The translations under genes were made by a program, and so were the position numbers. A stretch of 64,000 nt of DNA from positions 1,054,001-1,118,000 of the forward strand of contig JBAJFG010000120.1 in assembly GCA_037903475.1 (NCBI GenBank), in the 5' to 3' direction. Shown piece by piece: positions 1 to 11,611 of this stretch; positions within the stretch are counted from its first letter, which is position 1; each line of letters opens with the position of its first letter. The notes beneath the pieces were generated by a model. That model was not told the origin of the DNA. It saw nothing but the letters and a program-made list of their open reading frames with translations, and made no database searches. The DNA is from Ancylostoma caninum. Taxonomy: Eukaryota; Nematoda; Chromadorea; Rhabditida; Ancylostomatidae.

Positions 1-744
1 TTACGCTCCAGCTAGCATCTGGGATCAGCTGTTTGGGGTCGTTTCGTTCCGCTTTCAGGATACCTCTAATAGATTTGACCTAGCTGATGAACCAGTGAGA
101 AAATCGCAAAAGCGTGATGCGGGAGAGGCACTGTAACCTGCAAGTAATCGTTCCGGGACCACGCTGTCGATTATTGCTGTTCTAATTTCCTCTGACTTGT
201 GTAAGACTAACTTGTGCACAATTCTACCCTAATGACCCAAAGCCTTAGTTGTTTTTGTCCCTGGGCTGTTCATGGTCTTAAAGGCAGTGTATCAGCTGAG
301 GGATCGCATTCGAGATTCTTACATCAGTCGAACATATGAGAGCGGCTGAGCCAAAAGATGTAGTTTAGGTTTCTTAAGAATGTCGAGAACCCCAAAAGTT
401 TCAGGTTTGAGGGTGCGGCATAGTTTTCCAACATGGAACATTTGTTCTGTGGATAACCCTATTGCTGAGGAGTTCATTTTAATACGCACTCCTAACTTCT
501 CAGCTCCGATTTTTCTAGCTTCCTAGCAGGAAAACTCGTCCACCTAATTATCAAATTTTGACCTAAAAATAAAGTTTTTGATCGCTTTTCCAGATTCCAA
601 GTATATTTTTGGAATCAGCGCGTCGAACTGGATCGGATTCTTTGGATATCTCGATACCCAACATGAGGTGATACACCGCCTTTAAGCACATTGTCAACCA
701 CAAAAATCTTACGTATTGGATCAGACACAAATTCAACGATCAGA

Positions 745-769
745 TGGGGGGGAGGGGGGGGGGGAGGAG
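745..769 (+). repeat. G-rich homopolymer tract
   Basis: A nearly uninterrupted run of G broken only by single A residues. It could fold as a G-quadruplex; length in such runs is often unreliable in assemblies. Confidence 0.7.
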
Positions 770-3700
770 GAGTAATAGCGCTTGACTCGCGTCCAAAACA
801 AAAGATTCTTCCCCGCAGTGCCTGTAAGAACCAACATTTTGGAAACTGCCAATATAATTTCCACCATCACATTCAGTTACGGTACCTTTGATGTACCGCA
901 TCTCTGACAACCATCTCAAGCTTCACGGGTGGGCTTATTTACTGCGATGACCATGGTTTTCGAGATTATTTTGTGTGTTTCTACGAAATTTGATGCTTTT
1001 CCGCCAATTTCTTGCAGTACGTATGATTCATGTAGTGGTGATAGAACGATTGAGAAGTAATGTCTAGTAATGTCTGTGTATTGATAGCTCTCCAAACGAT
1101 GTTTGAGCGAAAAATTTTTTTTTTTGGAAATATTTCCGCGCGTGGGAGTGGAGAGTGAACTGTTTTGGTCTTCACGCAATAGAAGAAGTTTAAAAAAAAG
1201 CAATGTATGTAAATCATCATTCTGACGACTACAACGCTGTCTCTCCCCTTTCCTCGGCACAATTTACTTTTCCATCTCCAATTTTGCCTTTTGCGCGAAC
1301 GTTTTCAGAAAATTATGACGAGAACATAAAAAGTCCCATACGTTAGGATGTGCCAAATCAACTAATCGAGGCACAAGAGAAGGTTTGGTTCCATCAGTTT
1401 GCTCGTGGTCATCATGAATCCATTTAAAATTAAATGAATGAGAAAGCAATGGTGCTAGGCCTACTATCTGTACACGTGACAACGGGAAGACTGTGTTTTT
1501 CAGACTTCTAATCAACATCTGGAACCGCTACGCTCATGTACGAAATGGATCGTTTAATCTCATTGAAGTCTCAAAGAAGGAAGACAATGGACCGGTCAAA
1601 TGGATGCTTTGTTTGAAAAAAAAAAGTCCTGAAAAGATCCTACTGAAACTTAATGTTTCAAACTATTGTTTGAATCCAGCAAATAAAATATGCAAGTTAT
1701 TTTGCGAACGCTCGTTGATGTCTGTCGTATACTTCTCATAGCATCTGCTTTCATATCATACATAATTTGTCGATACAAGAATAGTAAAACACCTCAGTCG
1801 TATTACACTTTCCTTTCTTCCTACCAGTTTTTTTTTCCGGGGGAGGCTTACTCCAGCAAAAAAAAGGAAGAAAGAGAACATTGATTTGAGAGGAAGAGTC
1901 CACAAAACAAATCGTTCTGAGAGGGTAGGCTAAATAAAAGAGAGGATCGAGAATTCACTCGACCCAGGCTGTCCCAGGAATCAGCTGAACACTGAATACT
2001 TGTTTGTTGATTAAGTGAGTCATACGCTTTGTGACTTCCATGTAATTATTTCGTGGAAGTTCTTTAATTCAGATCTTCAATCATGCTGTGTTAGGCAGCC
2101 CATTGAAATTGTAAAAAAAAATATGAAACTACACCAGCACAACGAGAGACCTATGCTTGTGGTGGTGCTCGAACAGCTATGATGTATAAGTACATGTGTC
2201 TTTTTGACAAGGAAGTAGAGGGAGAGGGGCTAAGGATGAGAACAGTCGGAAAAAAAGAGACTCCATAAGTTAAGCTAGTAGTTTAGGTAACTACAAAATC
2301 TTCACCTTATAGGCGACCACTACCTTTTACCCATGAAAATACTCAGAGAGTTAGCTATACCTAGTTAGATTTGGACGTCGTATCTATGACCGAGAAGCGA
2401 CACATTATTCAATTTTTAACGAATATCTGGAAATGTAGCAGAGACCGAGCTCACTGTCCAAGCTGGTCGAAGTTTTGCACAGATGTTGAGCGAACAGCAG
2501 GCTGAGAAATGAAATGCTTTGGTCGTAAAAGTTATAGCCGATGATTCATCCTATTTCGTCAGTTCTTGAAGAAATATAGTTTGACCAGAATTGTGCTCCT
2601 GATGTGTTAATTCGACCGCGTTCCAACTACTATAAGAGAAATATGTTGACTTTTACTAATTTTTTGTCAGCCTACTTTGCAAATCCATTTTCCCACGTGA
2701 ATTTCAATTGTAGAGAATACGGACTATTTTTTTTTCTGGGAAAGATGGTGGTTTTACTTCTATGGTTATTGATGCACCGAAATTATTATTGTTATTTTGT
2801 CTGTATTTCTATTCAGTTAATGGTAGGGGAGTAGATTTTCACATGGCTAAAAAGAGCATCACGTTACATATTCCGTGCTTTAAATTAGTTTATTACTCCA
2901 ACATCATCAACAAAGTTGATTAATAGGGTAAGGTTGAGAGCAGACTCGAAGAAGACTCCCCGGTGTACACAGTTTGAATATATGGAGCTGTGCTGAAAAT
3001 AGCTCTCTCACGTCATGCGATTGGCCTATTCGATGAACTGACCAGTCCCAGAACTCGGTTGCGCTCTTAATGGTACAATGCTCCAACTTCAAAGTCTACT
3101 TGTTTTTTCAATTTTTTTCTGAACAGCTAGATGAGTAAGTACACAATTAGGGGAAATGACTTCTTCTCGAGTTGAACACCAACACCGTTGTCTATAGTGT
3201 AGGAGGACTATGATACATACAGTAAAGATGGGTAATCTCATACCCAAGGGTATTGAGATGCACAGCGAAGATGAATAGTCTCACATTGGTCCACTATCAC
3301 TATATCCAGCGTCAAGCGCTGAAAGTGAAGGGAGTAAAGGGGAGTTGAAAATCGATCCAATACAGGCTGAGATCTTCAGAAATCAAATCTTCCACATAGG
3401 TATGAGAGTAATCTGCAACTTAGAGCAGTCTCTACGAATATTATTCATTTATTTCATTTTATTTCTTATTTATCACTATCTGCAAGATTTCCTTCTAATG
3501 TGTGAGTTTCCTCAAGCATGCAACATCTCCGTGGAGACCACAACGCGGTAACCACAACATGTGCCTATGTTCAAATTCGCGTAGAGTCAGCTGTTCAATT
3601 GCTGGCCAAGGTAGGTTCTTCCCCTCGTAGTACTACATTTATAATTTTTTTCAAACCTAGTAATGGTTCTATCGAAAAGCTAAAAGGCCAATTGCAACAG

Positions 3701-4376
3701 CATTAAGAATGGATTCCATCTCGTTGAACAATGACAACGTTTGGCACCGGAGAGCTATTCTATGATTTTTTGACACCGGAGCTTTGTCTAACTAATGGTC
3801 CTGTTGAGTTTACCCGGCGCTAGTGAAATTATGCAGTTAAGACTGTTGGTCTAAATTTGGTTTTCTGCTTAAATTTTAACAATATCCCTTATCCGGTCAT
3901 TTTGAGGAACGAACGGACGAGAAATACATGGTGTCTCATACTTGCAGTTATTCCTACTTCTACCAGCAAATCATCACCTGAACTGTGCGAAAATTTCCAT
4001 TTCTTTCTCTATTTTCCGCCATTTGTCCAGAGTTACAATTCGGTTGCCAGATTTTGAAGGACTTAAGAAGTGTTACATCATCACAATCTATGTGTTTAGC
4101 ATAGACGAGTGGATATAGAGATGGATAGACACTTCCCTTTCTTGTGGAGCACTTACAGCCACTTTATTCGAAACAGAAGTGATTGACGTTGTCCTTGAAA
4201 TGGACGAGTTTTCTGTACACATACAGACAGAGTGATCTACCGGTATTAGTTCATGAGTCAGTGGTAACGTTAGTCGTGAAAATCTATCTATCAAGTTTTG
4301 TCCAAAAAAAAATTCGTGGATTTCGGATGATCGGGAATCACTGAGTTCGTCTGTGAGCGTTCATGAATCTCGTAGT

Positions 4377-4430
4377 TGCTATCTCGACAAAAATTAAGTA
4401 TTCTGCTATCTCGACAAAAATTAAGTATTC
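4377..4430 (+). repeat. 27-bp perfect tandem duplication
   Basis: Two adjacent identical 27-bp units, the second starting at 4404, each containing CTCGACAAAAATTAAG. No coding context. Confidence 0.85.
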
Positions 4431-7400
4431 ATCCCTGAAATATCCTGTCAATTAGTAGGTTAGTAAAATTTAGCAGTTAAACAATAGAAGTGACTACACA
4501 ATGTTTATTTCCATCCATCAGTAGAAATAAGCCTCGAAAGTGCCCTAATAAATATTAGCATGTCAATCTGCATAAAAGTTATTTGCGTTCTCCTTGGAAT
4601 GCACTAGTTTTCACCAAGAAACAGTTATTTTAATAGGATACTAAAATCATTATACAAAGTTAGTAGCTGGTAAAAGCACTACATTACTTCCTTGTGTATG
4701 TTCTCCAGATTTGCAAGGAAACCTTAATATTGAACATGGGGAGGGAGGCGGGTTTCTTACATCGACAGGAAGGAGAGGCAACAATTTCCTTCATTGATTC
4801 GGTCTTGCGTCGAAGTGGTTAATGTTTTATTGAGCTTTGTAGTAGAAATCGAATGTAAAATTGAGAAATTGGTATGTATAGTAGGCAGGTGATCCTGAGA
4901 AAAAAATCTTAGAAACCAGCATTTTCCAATCACCTGACGGGACTGCTTCATTATTCTAAACGTGCCTAGGGCTAGGAAGAAAAGTACTCGTATTGTTTTT
5001 ATAATGTATAGCAACTGTCGCTATTCAGAATGTATTTACACGGAAATGAGGATAGTTTTGAGACTGAGCCTTTTACGTCATGAAACCTCAAGCATTCAAT
5101 CTGAGGGCGTCTGAGGGTGTAGTGCTAATTGAAAAAAATTATTGTTCACTTTACTTCTCGAATATTTATTGCAGTTGTTGTCATTTGTACGAGATTTCCT
5201 TCCTGGCAGTCATTCTGTACAGATTTTGGTTCGATAAAGCCTATTTCAATGCTTCAGCACCAGCACGGATTTAACTCTAGTGCAGCGCTGTCACAAGCAT
5301 GCGGACGCGTTGCGGTTTGGGACAGTTCTCCAGCGCTCAGACGCGGCGATCGATAAATATGCATATAACAACTACCAATTACGCTTATTGTTGTCCAGTT
5401 AATATCTGTCAATTTCACTATATATTTCGTTCCTTAAATCTTGTGTTATCCTATGAATATTAATATTTACCCAGCCCTAGCAGGAACTATGAAACATCAA
5501 TAGTCGTTACACGTTTGAAACATATAATAATTAGTTGATAGCAGATGCAATCGCGTTTCGAAAAAATTTGACGGAACCATGGCAACTCGCACCCAGTAAC
5601 TTGAGGTGAGACAATGAAGGAAAATTCAGTGATTATATGTTGTAAACCTCGATGTTGTAGACAAAACATGTGCCATCAAGTAGTCAGAATAATTTCGTTG
5701 GGTTCGGAAACACCTAAACTCTATTGTGAATAAATTTCCAAGGGCTAGAGTTCTTCCGTTGTATTTGTTGTTCTTAGTTTTCTCTCTTGTTTTTTGACGT
5801 ACTTACTCAGGAACAGGGATGAGTGGAAGTAGTACCTAGGATCCGAGGTCGGGAGTTGGAGGAAGTTCGAAATCTGACAAGGTTTAAAGAGACGAAATCA
5901 GCATATATGAGTTGGAGTAACTCACCTACTACCAATCCTTCGGAAATTTAGAAGTCAGAATCTCGTGTAACACCAATATTCAGGATCTTCCGAGCATCCG
6001 AAACCGGAATTCCGCTCACACCTTCTTGGGATCTCATCTAATGCAGCATATTCCTCAATGAGGAACATGCAATTTCCTCATTTGATGGATGTGTACAATG
6101 GTGAGAGGGGTGCATTCACACCCTCCTGACATCTCGACTCGTTTCCATCACGCACAGTCACACTGTGAAAAATTTCAATGTGAGTATGAACGAATTGATG
6201 CTGAGGGGCTGGAGGTAACCACTGCTTTTTCCCTCACTGTAACAGACATCCCTTTTTAGTGTTCTCGCCCTTGAAACTGGTTTTATTAGCGTTTATCCCT
6301 AGTAAAGCAGTCTATTTACATCAAATCGAGGCCATAAATGTCTTTTATGGGAACTTTTTGCTGCCTGGCACTTACTTACTCCGCCCTTGTAGGGGTAATA
6401 GCTTAGTACACTTATCGAATGTCCTTTCTTCGATCCTTTGTTCGACTAGCTGCAGTCGTGTGCGAGCTAGTCGGACGAGTTTTCCTACGTCTTAGTAGCC
6501 TAGGAAGGGCCACATATCTTTCGTTCATTGGTCCGCTATACGTTTCTCGTCGTAGATAGCAATTTTCAACGAATAATGTATTGTTAGCAGTATACACACA
6601 TCGCTGGCGGCCGCTGGCTCGGTCGGCTCTATTCGTCCCACGACATTTTCCATCTCTAATTCCGTTGCTATGGAGTACTCTACCACGCCGCACATCCAAT
6701 TGACCCCTACAGATGTCGTCGTAAATGCAATATCCTCCACACCTTCTCGCAGGGGGCTCTTGAGTCGTATGAGTCGAGTCTTCCAGCTGTGTCAGTTAGG
6801 GAATTGTCATTGTCATTGTCACGGAAAATCCGGGAACTCTCTGTAATGTAACTCTGGCTTTCTAAAATTCAATTCAAACCATCTCTGGACCCCATTTTGT
6901 ATTTTCGGCGCTTTATTGTTACATAAATTTAGAACTTCATCTATAAATCACCTTTTATTCCCAGTTGTTTTCTGCCCATATTATTATAATAAGAATATAG
7001 TGATTAAATAAAGCTGTGCCCCAAAAAGTTATCCAATTTTCTTAGTTAAGTTCTCAAATCTGAATGAACACAAGGGCTGTACGTGACAAGGACTTCGTGT
7101 CCCTCATCCATTAATTCTCGACCGTCACTAGTTAGTACGCAAATTTGCCACCTTATAAGGCATAACCATGATAAATTTCTTTTTTCCTGCCAGACATGCG
7201 GGCTTTCTTTCGGGACTCCCAAAACACTGTCGATTGCTAGCTCACGTATTCATATTTGTACCCACTTTCTATAATAGCTTCTTTTTTTCTTCTTTTCCCC
7301 ACAAGGTGTTCAAATTCTCTTTTTTTTTTGGGAATTACGATTGCAGGCACGTAGTCTTTGTGTTCACACCAATTTTTATCCCAATGTTACTTGTTTACTT

Positions 7401-9049
7401 TGTTTCGCATATTCAAGTATTCGGGAAAGGAAATGCCTACAGCTCTTCTTATCTTTTCTCCACGGCTGTGGTGTTCTGCCCTGTTCAAAAAATTGAGTTT
7501 TACACCTATTTTTAATAGGACCGAGCTCAACACTAGCTAATCATCGAAATAATGTGCATATCTATTTAGCACGTTTTTCTGTCGTAACTATAGTTTATCT
7601 TGTTGCATTTATAAAGCGGCTAGTACTTGTAATGTGTATCTTTATAGAATTTATATTCCCACACATATCTTGTTGTCTAACGCATGTTTTAACATTTACT
7701 TTTGTCCTCATTTTTTCTAATTTTACTGCTTTATTGGAATTCTTACCCTTTCGGTCCTCACAAGCCTCCTGTACCCTCTTCTTCACTTCAGTAAAAGCCT
7801 GAAGATCAGCTCTATCTTCTAAGATAATGCAAGGATAATCTCAGCCGCTTGAAAGCATACATTTCCGGTGGGCTATGAGATTAGCTGCTCTCTGATTTCT
7901 CAGGAATTAGTTTCCCGCTGGGTATCGGTGGGAGGTCGTGGGAACGGATCGTTACTGCTGTAATAGTAAATAAGCGTAGTACTGTTGTACTAAGATAGTG
8001 CGGAGATTAGAGCAACAATGCTGTGCCACTACGGAACTGATAATTTTTGCTAAATTTTTGGGATTACTAGATCTGTAAACAATTTCCTGACCCTCGATTG
8101 TCACATTACCTTTGCCTGACATCGCATTGTCACCGATATAATACTGTTTTCGCTCTCCAAAATTAATCGAAAGAAATTTCTCTTGTCCCAAATTTGTAGG
8201 AAAAAACTTATTTGGAGATGCACATTGCCATTTTTCGTATTGCCAAATTGATAAATTTGCTTATACCCGTCACTCTGCTGATTTTATTTGCACTTCCTCT
8301 GGCGGAAGAATTAATTAATAGAAAGACATCAAAAATACAGGATGATACCAGCCTCGTTGGTGACTCCTTCTTATAAAACCATTAACAATGGTTTTTAAGT
8401 GACTGACATCTCCGAAATTTGGCGTTCATCGGCTCGGCGTATTCCGATTCAACTCCGGCTTTTCTTTGGCTTCGACTGAAGAAAAAAACTCAACGAAGGC
8501 GAACTGGATTTTAAGACTTCTTAGGATCCCCAGCTTGTCACTTTAGGGCTTCACCTGCACTTTACATGGAAAATGTCATTCATTTTCGAGCACAACCCAA
8601 AAAGGATAGGTATTGCCAGATTATGCCCTTTCTGTCCTATCTGCTCACGATGCCTAGCGACTGTCGAGCCAATTAGTTTTTCTTTCCCACTACGAATATT
8701 CTCAAAATGAGCCTAACAACGACATTTTATCGTTTCACCTCAGTGGACATGTGTTTCACATGCCTGCGCTTTACATCTCGAAGAGCATCTTGCCAACCTT
8801 TTGTGTCGCACCTTTTGTGAGCACTGAAGGCCTTGACATTTATGGATTACAATTAATCTTTGAATCCTTCATTAAATCCTACTATTGGGAGAAGTGCCAT
8901 GTTAATGGAAACTACGGAGCATTTCTGCAGTCTGAGCGAGACGCTACATAATCATTCCCTACATCCCCACACGGTGCGGTCATAATTTTGGATATACAGT
9001 TTTCGAGCTGTTCGTAATGTACCCCACCTACGTGAATCGAATTTGAGAG

Positions 9050-10800
9050 TGCTTTTTAAAATCAATCCTGAGTCCCAAGAAGAAATGCTCCAGTGTTACG
9101 GTATTTGGAGTTCTGGTCTGGATGGTGTTGTGACCGTTGTTCTCTCCTAACACAGCCACACATGACATAGGGTTCCCTCGCACAGCAACAAACAGGTGTT
9201 GCTGTAATGACTTAGGAAACAAGATAGGTGCTGCGGCATCCACAACTACAGCGACACACGGCAATGGTAGATGTGGTGCGGCACCCTTTAGTATTTAAAA
9301 GTGGTGTTGCACTGGGAGTGCTGCACCATTTAAAAGTGGTGCGGCATCTTCCAGTGCAACGCCACTTTTAAATAATGTTCCTCGTTGAGCATTGGCGTTA
9401 GCAACCAAATATTCGATGACTGATGAAGTATGAAACAAATTTAGTTCTTTTCATTTTGTTGGGTCTCGAGGATTGTCTTAACGACAAGGTCCAGGCAAAA
9501 CATACTTTGCCGGTTTCTTTCATGAAACATTGGACCTACGGTAGCAGGGAGCGTAAATAACAGCGAAAGCTCGGAGAAGAGCCGTTAAGTTAAGAAATAG
9601 AGCTAATATCCTGGTCGCGAAGTATGCACAGCTAGAAGACGACCAGTAAACAGCGTGCTCTCGAAAGGTGTTTCAATGGCAGATGTGGTGTTGCACTTGG
9701 AGGTGTCGCAGCACCGGTGTCGCTGTGCTAGTGGATGTTGCAGCACCCATGCGTATTTTATTGCAGCAACTCCTCCTTGTCGCTGTAGGAGGATCGTCAC
9801 GTGTTGCTGTGTTAGACCTATGGCATACTTCACAGCGACACCGTCGCGGTGAAGGAAATGAATGGAAATGATGAGAACAAAATGTTACGAGTTCTCATAT
9901 CTTATCACACAGTTTGCGTGGAATACCGTGCTGGCAAGGAACAATAGTGAAAGGCTTGTGGTGGTGAGCGGTCGCTGCGACAGCGACGCTGTGTAGTATA
10001 GGGCAATTTATACTGGATGCGTGCGACTGACGCGAGTGCGTCTATATGATGAAGAATAGGGCCCAGTCGCATAGCAGTCGCATCGCAGTCGCAGCTCAGA
10101 CGCACGCGTTTACGACCTCGCGGCGGCCGCGCGTTCTTTTCATTGAGGATCTACATGCCGTGTTGACCGGTCTTCATGGAAAATCCCATGTGAATGGATG
10201 CGTGCGACTGATGCGCGACTGACGCACGCAGCTGGTATAAATTACCCTTATGTCAGCGACGCTGTGTAGCCCTTAGGAGAGAGCAAAGGTGGCAGCACCA
10301 TCCAGGCCAAAGCTCTAGATACCGTTACCCTGGCGCATTTTTCCTTGCGGCTCTGGATTGACTTTGAAAAACTTCCTCAAACTTGATTTACATGGTAGTA
10401 GGTGGGTTACATCAGCGTGTTTGAGCAGACCTCGCCTCTGAGGGCATTGTCGGCTCAAACTTTCAATATGCAGGTTTTGTGCTCTTTTTGATGTTACGCA
10501 ACCGATATAATGTAACCCGAGTTTGAGAACACTTCTCAGGGTAAATTTCGAGTTTTGAAGAGAAATGCTCTCAGGTTACTGCACCAGAAGCTCCGATGTG
10601 CATGGTGTTGCCACCGCTGCTCACTTCTAACACCGCAACACGTGGTGCCACTGCCTCCACACAGCGACAAGGAGATGTCGCTGTGGTGATTTGCACAGCA
10701 ACACTGGTGCAGCAGCATCCACTTATACAACAACACTAGCGATGCAGCACCTCCTACTGCAACACCACATCTGCCGTTGCAATACCTTTTAGGGGTCGCT
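9050..10800. repeat. nested inverted and direct repeats (GCAACACCAC-rich family)
   Basis: Roughly 9665-9830 and 10600-10795 are diverged inverted copies of one another. Both contain the words GCAGATGTGGTGTTGCA, CTCCTTGTCGCTGT and CACGTGTTGC, read on opposite strands. A third related block lies at about 9060-9380. The arrangement looks like a non-autonomous element with long inverted ends into which the 9997-10253 MITE later inserted. Short frames here are by-products of the repeat. Confidence 0.6.
9997..10253 (+). mobile_element. MITE, family 1 (copy 1)
   Basis: About 257 bp with inverted ends. The left end reads GGGCAATTTATACTGGATGC and the right end, reverse-complemented, reads GGGTAATTTATACCAGCTGC; both are followed by CGTGCG(A/T)C-type words. 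A second copy lies in inverted orientation in UGT-A intron 2 (38379-38627). Both flanks carry the same 16-bp word, CAGCGACGCTGTGTAG (9981-9996 and 10254-10269). Confidence 0.75.
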
Positions 10801-11611
10801 GTGTGACTTCAGGTTAAACGACGGGAACTAGGGTTTTTGGGCACGCTGATTCAAAATCCATTCATGATTTTTGCCAAAACGTTATCCGAAACTGTGTTTC
10901 AGTGTTTTCCGGAGTGCGTCTATACTTATTAAACACACTGTAAGGAACCCTTGCTCTAATTCTTTCCATGCACTGATTCGAATGTACCTTTACTTTACGA
11001 TGAGGATTTTTCGATAAGCGTTAACTCACTCTCCCCGTGTGCTCTCAGAAATACTTAGCCTTTCTTTAGACTCATTTCCAGAACATGGTGCTGCGACCGT
11101 CCAGCTCAAGCTGGAGTATCGCTCCAGAGACGATAATGAGCCATCACTATCGACTGACTCGAGGTGTTAAGGGAAGGGTCGATACGAGCCCTCCATTTTC
11201 CATGTACAACAGTCCGATAAGTATGCAGATTTTTTCCTTCTCATCCTCAAAAAACCATAAGAAGAATTTCAGGTGTGCACTACATCCCAAAGAGAGCTTC
11301 TTCTGCAGACGCTGCGAAACGGCGACAACCGAAGGTTCGTCGTTCTAATGCATTTATTAGGGTTTATACGTACCTCGCTTCGTGAGCGTTTATACTTTAT
11401 TTCTTTTGCCGATTTCCATGTGAGTGATTTAGTCTACTCATTTATATATCTGTTACTATTTCTACCTTGATATTTACTTTAATGGTTTAGTTTTAAGTTG
11501 TTTTAGGAAAGCTTTTGGTATTTTTTTCTGATTAATTTTCCTCGCTCTGGAAAACAATGGAATAAGAAATGAGTTTCTGCGAAACAGAGTTTTTAAAATT
11601 CCGGTGCTCAG

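Larger units (their letters stand above)
1..9000. other. gene-poor region, no supported coding sequence
   Basis: I see no chain of splice-compatible coding exons here. Open frames are short, overlap on both strands and are T- or A-rich (for example 7168-7800). Landmarks are a G-rich run near 745-769, a perfect 27-bp tandem duplication at 4377-4430, and a short inverted repeat around 3229-3260 whose arms resemble the ends of the small MITE found at 25.4 and 36.6 kb. Two overlapping minus-strand frames at 6412-6740 are GC-richer than their surroundings, but I could not connect them to a gene. Confidence 0.5.

Noticed and set aside
6412..6740. Two overlapping minus-strand frames in a GC-richer patch
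   Set aside because: No splice-compatible partner or known motif; two frames open at once suggests composition rather than selection.
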